A program made the translations under genes and the position numbers. This document shows positions 6,121 through 12,114 of a DNA stretch of 12,284 bases, in pieces (position 1 is the stretch's first letter; every line of letters begins with the position of its first letter). The stretch is taken from NCBI GenBank assembly GCA_014061035.1, contig JACGMN010000130.1, positions 1-12,284 of the forward strand, given 5' to 3'. This DNA is from Candidatus Methanophagales archaeon (GTDB lineage Archaea > Halobacteriota > Syntropharchaeia > Alkanophagales > Methanospirareceae). Under the pieces are notes generated by a model. The model had not been told where the DNA came from and ran no database searches. It saw only the letters and a program-made list of their open reading frames with translations.

Positions 6121-7456
6121 TCCGCACTTTAGATACACTTCCTGCCGCGAAGTTCAGCAAGCCCTTCTTAAACGCACTCAAACCAGAACTGCGGAGGAAA
6201 CAGCAGGGTTTGCCACGCGATTTGCATACCTGCTTCACCAATCGACAGGCGTTGTGGCTGTTTATATCCACGGGACAGAATATCACATCATTTCTGTCAA
6301 TGATGCTTACTATTGCGTTTTTGCCTCGCTCGCAATGCCCAGAGTGATAAGTAAATTGACAGCCAAGAGTTTCTGCCAGTTCCTTGTAAGACTGTTCGAG
6401 TGACTCGACCCCGCCAACATACGCAATTCGCAGACCGTTAAGCTGAGGCTCTTCAGAGCAATTCTCGTTATCAGAACTGCTGCTGTTACAGGTACCGCTA
6501 CGGCTACAAACAGCATCTACGGACTTTTCCTCTACTCTTGACATAGACATGGACATTGGCGTGGGCGCGGACATGGACATGGTCAGCCTGACCAATCTTG
6601 TCTGCTCCTTTTTCAGCTCCTTCAATTCTTCTCTTAATACTGTAAGTTCTTTCTTCTGCGTATCGATCTGCTCGTAAGCCGTTTCTCCACCAAAATCGTT
6701 TAGTCTTCTTTGCAATCGCACATTCAACCGTTTCTGCTCTTCTAATTCATGAATGAATCTATTTTTTTCCTCTTTGAGTGATTCTCGCTCCGAGATTAAT
6801 TCATCCTTTTTCTGTTCCAACCGTGCATACTTCTGCTGCCATTTTTCATTTGATTCTGTAGCTCTTCTTAACTCGTCTATTATCGTTTCTACGTTCCCGC
6901 CCGGCGGCAACTTACGTGAGAGTGCATCGTAAACTCGTAACGCCTGCAGCTCTCTCATCTGAAGAACAGCGGAGAGCGTCGACTCGATCTCTTTATCGCT
7001 ACCTGCATTACGTGCTGCGAACCAGATAAGAGCGGCGAGTGGGGTATCTTTTAATTTTAAGCTGTTCTCGGCGCTTACTCCACAGTTGCCTCTATCAAGG
7101 AATGCACATATCTCTTGCGGATCTAAAGTTCCCACGCCTTTCCTGTGCGGTGTAAATTGTTTCTCCAGCAGCTTTTCCACGCTCTTAGCGTATTGATTTC
7201 GCGACGTGCATAGCTCAGCCAGGTGCTGGATTATTTCATACGCTGTTGGGGACTGGTTGCGGTGGTCAAGCTTCAACTCACGGAATATTTTCCGAATCTC
7301 ATTTTCATCGAGACTCAAGCCTAAGATCCTACAGACTGTGGTAGACCGAAGCTCCCATATCCTTCTTTTACTATTACTATTATTATTATTGCTATTGCTA
7401 TTGCTATTTACACTAATGCTTCCATCTCGCTTTTTCCTTCTTTTTCTCTCCGCCAT
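6110..7456 (-). CDS. Coiled-coil protein with C-terminal DUF2325 domain, function unknown
   Basis: The 448-residue protein is basic at the N-terminus, followed by a Ser/Asn dipeptide tract (13-29) and a mixed helical region (about 32-185). A long, highly charged coiled coil (about 195-290, rich in E, K, R, Q with heptad leucines) leads to a low-complexity linker (MSMSAPTPMSMSMS at 293-306 and a Ser/Asn/Cys stretch at 318-333). The C-terminal domain (341-440) matches DUF2325: GLRIAYVGGVESLEQSYKEL, YHSGHCERG, RNDVIFCPVDINSHNACRLVKQVCKSRGKPCCFLRSSGLSAF. The cysteines and histidines (C366, H371, H374, C375, C394, H401, C404, C411, C418, C419) hint at a metal or redox site, but this is inference. 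The gene lies directly upstream of the mptN-like gene and overlaps it by 11 bases, so the two are co-transcribed. ATG 7456 is the only good start. Confidence 0.8.
   Translation of the reverse strand: MAERKRRKKRDGSISVNSNSNSNNNNSNSKRRIWELRSTTVCRILGLSLDENEIRKIFRELKLDHRNQSPTAYEIIQHLAELCTSRNQYAKSVEKLLEKQFTPHRKGVGTLDPQEICAFLDRGNCGVSAENSLKLKDTPLAALIWFAARNAGSDKEIESTLSAVLQMRELQALRVYDALSRKLPPGGNVETIIDELRRATESNEKWQQKYARLEQKKDELISERESLKEEKNRFIHELEEQKRLNVRLQRRLNDFGGETAYEQIDTQKKELTVLREELKELKKEQTRLVRLTMSMSAPTPMSMSMSRVEEKSVDAVCSRSGTCNSSSSDNENCSEEPQLNGLRIAYVGGVESLEQSYKELAETLGCQFTYHSGHCERGKNAIVSIIDRNDVIFCPVDINSHNACRLVKQVCKSRGKPCCFLRSSGLSAFKKGLLNFAAGSVSKVRNVG
6539..6583. repeat. Six-base repeat tract in the DUF2325 gene (Met-Ser / Pro-Thr run)
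   Basis: Degenerate units of gacatg and ggcgtg alternate across this stretch and encode MSMSAPTPMSMSMSR on the minus strand. It sits in the linker between the coiled coil and the DUF2325 domain. Confidence 0.75.
7371..7408. repeat. Three/six-base repeat tract in the DUF2325 gene (Ser-Asn run)
   Basis: An att/act trinucleotide stretch passes into three perfect gctatt units at 7391-7408. On the minus strand this encodes NSNSNSNNNNSNS near the N-terminus. The mixed units look like replication slippage followed by point mutation. Confidence 0.85.
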
Positions 7457-7578
7457 TTTTTTTTACTACTCCATCCACGTTTAAGGACACTCTAACTATA
7501 TGATATGGATAATAGGAGTTAGGCTAATAAATAAGATGCCCTAAAAAGGTTTGGTTTAACGAGAAAACCCGAAATAAG
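7457..7578. promoter_or_regulatory. Promoter region upstream of the DUF2325-mptN operon
   Basis: This 122-base gap holds the upstream region of the minus-strand DUF2325 gene and the 3' end of the dtxR-type gene. A TATA-like ttatttatta on the minus strand corresponds to 7527-7536. A weak dyad, ctaact (7492-7497) and agttag (7517-7522), flanks an AT-rich core. Neither is strong enough to assign a regulator. Confidence 0.3.
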
Positions 7579-8007
7579 TTAGGGTTTGGCGATTCTGCAG
7601 AATATTTCGAAGTCTTCACGCCATTGCTGATAACCCTCTGCTGACGTCACGAACAGGACGAATTTTTTCAGTTGCTCTATTGTTTCGGGATTCAGTTCGT
7701 GCTCGATTATGCATGCATCTTTATCCGCTATCTTCTTTGGCACTTTCAATATTTCAAGGAACGCTCTTACCGTTTCGTGGCGGTCTTTAACGACACGCGC
7801 TATTGCTCTCCCCGACGGGGTCAATTCCACACCATCATATTTTTTATATTTGACGAGACCCATATCGTCCAGTCTCTTTACCATCTCTACAACACTTGGT
7901 GGTTTCACATTTAAAGCAGATGCGATATCCTTTGTCCTAGTGTGCCCTCTCTGTTCTGCGATCTTCAGAATAGCCTCGAGATAATCTTCTGCTTTTTTAC
8001 TCACCAT
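7579..8007 (-). CDS. DtxR/MntR-family metal-dependent transcriptional regulator
   Basis: This 142-residue protein has the size of the two-domain MntR type, with no SH3-like third domain. Residues 5-65 form the winged helix (YLEAILKIAEQRGHTRTKDIASALNVKPPSVVEMVKRLDDMGLVKY). Residues 70-140 form the metal-binding dimerisation domain. Residue numbers coincide with Bacillus MntR at D8, E11, H77, E102 and H103, which are metal ligands there. Position 99, Glu in MntR, is Cys here, as at the equivalent place in DtxR/IdeR. It therefore probably senses Mn(II) or Fe(II) and represses metal uptake genes, but none are in the window. The nearest divergent gene is the HAD phosphatase, with which it shares a 75-base promoter region. 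The ATG at 8007 is supported by the correct register of D8 and E11. Confidence 0.9.
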   Translation of the reverse strand: MVSKKAEDYLEAILKIAEQRGHTRTKDIASALNVKPPSVVEMVKRLDDMGLVKYKKYDGVELTPSGRAIARVVKDRHETVRAFLEILKVPKKIADKDACIIEHELNPETIEQLKKFVLFVTSAEGYQQWREDFEIFCRIAKP

Positions 8008-8082
8008 ACATGATATTATTAGGGTATCCTATATTTATAGTTATAGTTGGATATAGAATAGTTATAGTTGGATATAGATGAA
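8008..8082. promoter_or_regulatory. Divergent promoter between the DtxR-type gene and the HAD gene
   Basis: This AT-rich 75-base region separates the two start codons and contains a 21-bp tandem duplication next to the HAD start. TATA-like sequence (tatatttatag) lies at 8030-8040. Autoregulation by the DtxR-type protein through this region would be usual for the family but is not shown by a clean palindrome. Confidence 0.4.
8037..8078 (+). repeat. 21-bp tandem duplication just upstream of the HAD gene start
   Basis: The 20-mer atagttatagttggatatag plus one A is present twice, at 8037-8057 and 8058-8078, without mismatch. The second copy ends five bases before ATG 8083, and each copy contains TTG at its ttgg; the TTG at 8068 is in frame with the gene. 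Confidence 0.9.
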
Positions 8083-9135
8083 ATGAACAAAAAGACGATA
8101 TGCTTCGATCTTGAAGGACCGCTGTCACCGCAAGACAATGCCTACGAGGTGATGAAGCTAATAGGAGCAGAAGGTGCCTCTATCTTCGAGGTTATAAGCC
8201 GGTACGACGACATTATATCTCTTGATGAACGCGAAGGCTACGAACCGGGCGATACGCTTGCTTTAATCGTGCCTTTCTTTCTCTTGCATGATATAACTGA
8301 GTACGATATAGCACGTGTATCCGCGCGAGCAAAGATAGTAAAAGGTGCAGAATACCTTTTTAAACGGCTACACGCTGAAGACTGGGATATTTATATTATA
8401 TCTACCAGTTACGCGCAGCATGCGTACAACATTGGTAATAAACTAGGAGTCCCCGAGGACCATATTATATGCACAAACTGTTCTTTTGATTTTGAAAAGA
8501 AAAAGAAAGCTTTAGCAAAGAAATATTTGCATACCGTAAAAAAAGCGGAAGAGGACATACTTGCACTTACGCTTTATTCAGAGATTGAGAGCGACAATAC
8601 GGAACAGGAACGTATTGTAAAGCGGCTGGATGATTTCTTCTTCCAGCAACTGCCTGCTCTGGGTTTTGATATCTTTACTACACGTGTAATGGGTGGAGAA
8701 CGGAAAGCAGAAGCAATACGGGCGATTGTGCAGGAGAAAGATATTGCATTGCACGATCTAATCGTTGTTGGCGACAGCATTACAGATTATAAGATGCTGA
8801 AAGAGGTCGCGACGCACGGCGGTGTAGCGGTTGTCTTCAATGGTAACGAGTATGCTATTCCGTATGCCAATGTAGGTCTGGCATCTGCCGATATCCGGTC
8901 TCTTTATCTCGTATGTGACGCGTTTGAACGCGGTGGGAAGCGAAAAGTGATGGACGTGGTGAGAAACTGGGAAGACGATCAGCGAGATTTAGAGGATGAT
9001 CCTGCGAATATGAATCTTTCTATCTCCTATTTCCATAATCTTGAAGATGCAGATCAGCGGAGACGTGAGGAGATAATAAAGATACATAAACAGTTTCGGA
9101 TGCAGGTGAGAGAAGACGCTGGGAAGCTTGGGTGA
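8083..9135 (+). CDS. HAD-superfamily phosphatase-like protein, EhaR/COG4030 type
   Basis: From ATG 8083 the product is 350 residues; an in-frame TTG at 8068 would add five. HAD motif I is FDLEGPLSPQDNA at 8-20, with D9 as nucleophile and Glu11 where most HAD phosphatases have Asp. Motif II is IISTSYAQHA at 105-114, motif III Lys is K208 in MGGERKAEA, and motif IV is VVGDSITDYKML at 228-239 (D231, D235). A large cap lies between motifs I and II and a second insertion at about 125-200. The EGPLS-NDNA-like motif I is typical of the archaeal family that includes EhaR, encoded with energy-converting hydrogenase A in some methanogens. No hydrogenase genes are present here, so the name gives family only. 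The C-terminal 60 residues are strongly charged. It precedes rqcH by 31 bases and is probably co-transcribed. Substrate unknown. Confidence 0.82.
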   Translation: MNKKTICFDLEGPLSPQDNAYEVMKLIGAEGASIFEVISRYDDIISLDEREGYEPGDTLALIVPFFLLHDITEYDIARVSARAKIVKGAEYLFKRLHAEDWDIYIISTSYAQHAYNIGNKLGVPEDHIICTNCSFDFEKKKKALAKKYLHTVKKAEEDILALTLYSEIESDNTEQERIVKRLDDFFFQQLPALGFDIFTTRVMGGERKAEAIRAIVQEKDIALHDLIVVGDSITDYKMLKEVATHGGVAVVFNGNEYAIPYANVGLASADIRSLYLVCDAFERGGKRKVMDVVRNWEDDQRDLEDDPANMNLSISYFHNLEDADQRRREEIIKIHKQFRMQVREDAGKLG

Positions 9136-9166
9136 TGTGATATTTGAAAAGTAAGAAGAAGAGTTC

Positions 9167-11245
9167 ATGAAGGAATTAATGAGCAGTGTTGACGTAGCAG
9201 CGATCGTAAGCGAACTACAAGAGCTTGTAGGTGCACGGCTCGTAAAAGCATATCAACCAGGTAAAGAAGAGATACGCTTGAGACTACATCAGAAAGAGAA
9301 AGGCTCGCTTGATTTGATCCTTGAAGCAGGTAGGAGAATACATCTCACCAAATATAGGAGGCAATCGCCGCGAATGCCGTCTAACTTCGCCATGTACACC
9401 AGGAAGCACCTATGCGGCGGCCGGATTGCGCGAATAGAGCAGCTTGATTTTGACCGGATAGTAGAAATAACCATAGAACGGTGGGATAAGAAATTCAGGT
9501 TGATTGCCGAGTTACTGCCACGTGGAAATCTCGTAATCACTGATGAAGAAGGCAATATTATGCTACCGTTGCGAAGAAAGAGCTTCGCTACACGTGAGTT
9601 AAAAGTACGAGAGAAATATGAGCGACCTCCATCAAGAGAGAACCCGCTGGTCATGAGCGAGTCGGATTTAAAGAATCTCTTCATCTCTGCACAGGCATCT
9701 CAGGATAAAGGCGCGGGAGCGAAAGCGAATGTAGATGTGGTACGGGTTCTTGCGTCTGCGTTGAGCCTGGGCGGTCTGTACGCAGAAGAAGTCTGTGAGC
9801 GAGCAGGTATTGAAAAGAATAAGAGCGCTGACAAACTTACAGAAACAGAGATAAAAGCGATTCATGAGGCAATACAGGCACTGCTCGAGCCGGTACGGAT
9901 ATGGACGGGGACGGGGACGGGGACGGGTGAAGCTGATAGAACCCTGTTGAGAGCGCAGATCGTATTAGATGATGGCAAGAAGGTGGATGTCCTTCCTTTT
10001 GACCTGAATGCGTATAAGACCAGCGAGAAGATCTTTTTCGCTACTTTTAATGATGCCGCGGACGAGTTCTTCAGCATGCAGATAGCAGAAGAAGTAGAGG
10101 AGAAAGCAAGGACAGAATACGAGAAAGGGATCGGGAAGTACGATCATATCTTGAACGAACAGCTCGATGCAGTACGGAAATTCGAGCAGAAAGAGGCAGC
10201 GAACATAAAGAAGGGCGAGCTTATCTATGCGCGGTATCTTGAGATAGAACGGCTGCTCGCGGAGATGGAAAAGGAAAAGGCGGAGAAGCGAAGGGTGGTC
10301 ACATTGAGACTACCAGATACTGATCCTGATCTCTCACTTGAGATCGATAGATCGGTCTCGATACATAAAAATGCGAGTGCGTATTATGAACGTGCAAAGA
10401 TCTTCAGGAATAAGAGAGAAAGAGTAAAGCGTGCGATAGAAGAGACAAAAGAACGGATAAGAGCAGAAAAGGAGAAGGAAATAGTTGTTGATGCGGAACT
10501 CATGCCAGAGAAGAAAGAACCGCAGATCAAACGTGTAAAAGAGGAGTGGTACGAGAAGTTTAGATGGTTTAAGACCTCAGATGGCTTTCTTGTCATTGGT
10601 GGCAGAGACGCAACGACGAATGAGATGTTAGTGAAGAAATATATGGACTCAACAGACCTCTTCTGTCACGCACAGACTGATGGTGCACCGGTTTTAATAG
10701 CGAAGACAGGCGGCAAGAGCGTTTCGGAAGCGGGGTTGCAGGAGATAGCACAATTTGCCGTCTCATATTCAGCGCTCTGGAAATACGGGTTCTACGAGGG
10801 TGAATGCTATTGCGTCACCGGCGAGCAGGTGAGTAAGAGCCCGCCGTCAGGTGAGTACATAAAGAAAGGCAGTTTTATGGTTCGTGGCAAACGGCAGTAT
10901 TTCAAGGCGGCGTTAGGGCTGTTTATCGGTATCGATATCGATATCGGTATCAGTAATGAAAAGAAAAAGAATAGATTGGTCGTAGGTCCTGCCACAGAAT
11001 CGCAAAAGAGCATGCTGACTTCGTTCGTAGAACTTGCGCCTGGTGGTGAGTTAGAGAAGAACGAGCTCGCAAAAGAGATTGTGAAATTCTTCGTTGACTC
11101 TGCAAAAGCTGAAGACAGTGAGAGGGAGGAGGAGGTTGAGCGTATAGTCTCTTATGAGAAGGTCTTGAGGTATCTCCCGGCTGGGAAGTCGAGAGTGATA
11201 AAAACCGTATCATGTCAAAAAGTAACTCCAGGAATTACAAAATAA
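9167..11245 (+). CDS. rqcH: RqcH/Rqc2/NEMF-family ribosome quality control protein (NFACT)
   Basis: NFACT proteins bind the 50S-nascent chain complex of a split, stalled ribosome and in bacteria and eukaryotes direct C-terminal tailing; archaeal members belong to the same family. The 692-residue product has NFACT-N at about 1-245 (MSSVDVAAIVSELQELVGARLVKAYQ, YRRQSPRMPSNFAMYTRKHLCGGRI, ELLPRGNLVITDEEGNI), a helix-hairpin region at about 185-240, and a long charged coiled coil at about 300-440. NFACT-R is at about 460-585 (WYEKFRWFKTSDGFLVIGGRDATTNE, DLFCHAQTDGAP, SPPSGEYIKKGSFMVRGKRQYF). The C-terminal NFACT-C-like part ends near PAGKSRVIK. The final 13 residues (TVSCQKVTPGITK) overlap the downstream MFS start and are unlike a family end. 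Dipeptide-repeat inserts occur at 247-254 (Thr-Gly) and 588-595 (Ile-Asp/Gly). ATG 9179 is an alternative start. Confidence 0.93.
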   Translation: MKELMSSVDVAAIVSELQELVGARLVKAYQPGKEEIRLRLHQKEKGSLDLILEAGRRIHLTKYRRQSPRMPSNFAMYTRKHLCGGRIARIEQLDFDRIVEITIERWDKKFRLIAELLPRGNLVITDEEGNIMLPLRRKSFATRELKVREKYERPPSRENPLVMSESDLKNLFISAQASQDKGAGAKANVDVVRVLASALSLGGLYAEEVCERAGIEKNKSADKLTETEIKAIHEAIQALLEPVRIWTGTGTGTGEADRTLLRAQIVLDDGKKVDVLPFDLNAYKTSEKIFFATFNDAADEFFSMQIAEEVEEKARTEYEKGIGKYDHILNEQLDAVRKFEQKEAANIKKGELIYARYLEIERLLAEMEKEKAEKRRVVTLRLPDTDPDLSLEIDRSVSIHKNASAYYERAKIFRNKRERVKRAIEETKERIRAEKEKEIVVDAELMPEKKEPQIKRVKEEWYEKFRWFKTSDGFLVIGGRDATTNEMLVKKYMDSTDLFCHAQTDGAPVLIAKTGGKSVSEAGLQEIAQFAVSYSALWKYGFYEGECYCVTGEQVSKSPPSGEYIKKGSFMVRGKRQYFKAALGLFIGIDIDIGISNEKKKNRLVVGPATESQKSMLTSFVELAPGGELEKNELAKEIVKFFVDSAKAEDSEREEEVERIVSYEKVLRYLPAGKSRVIKTVSCQKVTPGITK
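9905..9927 (+). repeat. Six-base tandem repeat in rqcH (Thr-Gly run)
   Basis: The unit acgggg is repeated 3.8 times without error and encodes TGTGTGTG. It lies between conserved segments of the NFACT N-terminal domain, in a region that looks like a loop. Confidence 0.9.
10925..10953 (+). repeat. Six-base repeat tract in rqcH (Ile-Gly/Ile-Asp run)
   Basis: Units atcggt and atcgat alternate (two types, five units in all) and encode IGIDIDIGIS just after the conserved NFACT-R block. The tract is also partly self-complementary around atcgatatcgat. Confidence 0.8.
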
Positions 11246-11790
11246 TTTTTACTGCCAATGGTATTTTATCCTTTGCTGACGGGCTTTACTATCCTTTTTT
11301 AATTGGTTTCCTTTATGGTCTCGGCGGTATACCTTTACTTGGTACCGGGTTAGGATTGGCTCTAATCTTTGAGTCGATTGGAAGTTATTTTGCCGGAAAA
11401 TTGGCTGACAAGTATGGCACGAAACCTTTTTTCATAATCTCTTCTGTTGCCAGCATTACTGTTTATATCGCGTATCCTCTTCTCCCATTTATTGACGAAA
11501 CAGGTCGCAGTTTAATGCTTTCTGCATTGTTTCTAATACTGATTATTGATGGGATATCAGATGGATTTTGGGGTACAGTTGAAGCAGTTTATCTGGCAGA
11601 TATTACAAGCAAGACTACTCGCGGAAGCAAGATGGGTTTTTACTGGGGAGCAGGAGGACTCATAACCGGAGCAGCTATGTTTGGCGCCGGATTTTTAGGA
11701 CTTTATATTGATTTTCTTACTTTGGCACTTATAGTCGTTTCCATCTATTTTGCTGGCGTTTTTATACTGTTTCGAATCAAAGAGATGTAG
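11212..11790 (+). CDS. Half-length MFS transporter-like protein (N-terminal six-helix domain only)
   Basis: The 192-residue hydrophobic protein has six likely membrane helices (about 12-35, 40-62, 71-93, 100-125, 142-163, 166-188). The MFS motif A, GKLADKYGTKPF, lies at 62-73 between helices 2 and 3, and the helix 4-5 region has the usual EAVYLADIT...RGSKMGFYWGAGGLITGAAM pattern. A full MFS protein has twelve helices in about 390-400 residues; this one stops at FRIKEM, where the central loop would begin. No continuation in any frame was seen after the stop. It is either a truncated gene or a stand-alone half transporter. Its start overlaps the rqcH end by 34 bases in another frame. It is more T-rich than the neighbouring genes and lacks their dipeptide repeats, which suggests separate origin. 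Substrate cannot be inferred. Confidence 0.72.
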   Translation: MSKSNSRNYKIIFTANGILSFADGLYYPFLIGFLYGLGGIPLLGTGLGLALIFESIGSYFAGKLADKYGTKPFFIISSVASITVYIAYPLLPFIDETGRSLMLSALFLILIIDGISDGFWGTVEAVYLADITSKTTRGSKMGFYWGAGGLITGAAMFGAGFLGLYIDFLTLALIVVSIYFAGVFILFRIKEM

Positions 11791-11794
11791 TCTC

Positions 11795-11824
11795 GTGTCA
11801 ACATTGTATTGTAAGGTCTGACAC
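11795..11824. terminator. Possible hairpin just after the half-MFS stop
   Basis: The six-base arms gtgtca and tgacac enclose 18 bases, starting five bases after the stop codon. The stem is short and not followed by a T run, so a role in transcription termination is only a possibility; it may instead be the end of a dispersed repeat. Confidence 0.2.
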
Positions 11825-11892
11825 CTCATCCCTTAATTTCATTTTCTCTGTGGACTCTGTGGCTATCAACTATTGGCTGAATAGTTACTTCA

Positions 11893-11900
11893 TAAAATCC
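11893..11900 (+). repeat. Flanking 8-bp direct repeat, left copy (putative target-site duplication)
   Basis: The octamer taaaatcc immediately precedes the left terminal inverted repeat and is exactly repeated at 12116-12123 immediately after the right one. Confidence 0.75.
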
Positions 11901-11932
11901 GTAACTACTCAGGTTCAAAGTTCCGGGGTTCA

Positions 11933-11962
11933 CCTGTCTGCGTGCGGACACGCACAGGCAGG
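11933..11962. repeat. G+C-rich hairpin inside the element
   Basis: Arms cctgtctgcgtg (11933-11944) and cacgcacaggcagg (11949-11962) pair over 12 positions with one G-T pair and a two-base bulge, around a four-base loop cgga. It differs sharply in composition from the AT-rich DNA around it. Confidence 0.75.
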
Positions 11963-12053
11963 CGGTTCACGGTTAGACCGGTGAAAATTAAACGGTTCAA
12001 AGATATATTCAAAGATATATCTCAAGAAATATGAAGAGCGCAAGCTTGAGAAC

Positions 12054-12095
12054 TGTGAACCGTGAACCTTGAACCTTGAACCTTGAACCTTGAAC
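12054..12095. repeat. Heptanucleotide tandem array
   Basis: Six consecutive seven-base units run tgtgaac, cgtgaac, then cttgaac four times. A degenerate unit (ctggcaac) follows before the terminal inverted repeat. Inverted single copies (ggttcaa, ggttcac) occur in the left half of the same element, so the array contributes to a larger imperfect fold-back. Confidence 0.85.
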
Positions 12096-12114
12096 CTGGC
12101 AACCTGAGTAGTTA

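Larger units (their letters stand above)
11791..12114. other. Repeat-rich non-coding region between the half-MFS gene and eif6
   Basis: No open frame with protein-like composition is present. From left to right it holds a small dyad (gtgtca 11795-11800 / tgacac 11819-11824), an 8-bp direct repeat ctctgtgg (11846-11853, 11855-11862), a diverged copy of an element end (11876-11888), an 8-bp flanking repeat, and the inverted-repeat element at 11901-12115. The whole stretch reads as layered dispersed repeats and not as decayed coding sequence. Confidence 0.7.

Noticed and set aside
7457..8082. tRNA or other structured RNA gene in the intergenic gaps
   Set aside because: I looked for acceptor-stem and T-loop (ggttcgaat-like) patterns in the gaps of the window and saw none that fold as a tRNA.
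10925..10953. Palindromic operator inside rqcH
   Set aside because: The self-complementarity follows from alternating atcggt and atcgat units, which encode an in-frame dipeptide run; no reason to infer a binding site.
11222..11888. The half-MFS gene as cargo of a larger element with ends gtaactccagg (11222-11232) and ctgaatagttac (11877-11888)
   Set aside because: The left match needs a two-base gap, falls inside the MFS coding sequence and has no flanking direct repeat; chance similarity is more likely.
12054..12095. Possible CRISPR array
   Set aside because: The unit is only seven bases and is repeated without spacers, so it is a simple tandem repeat.
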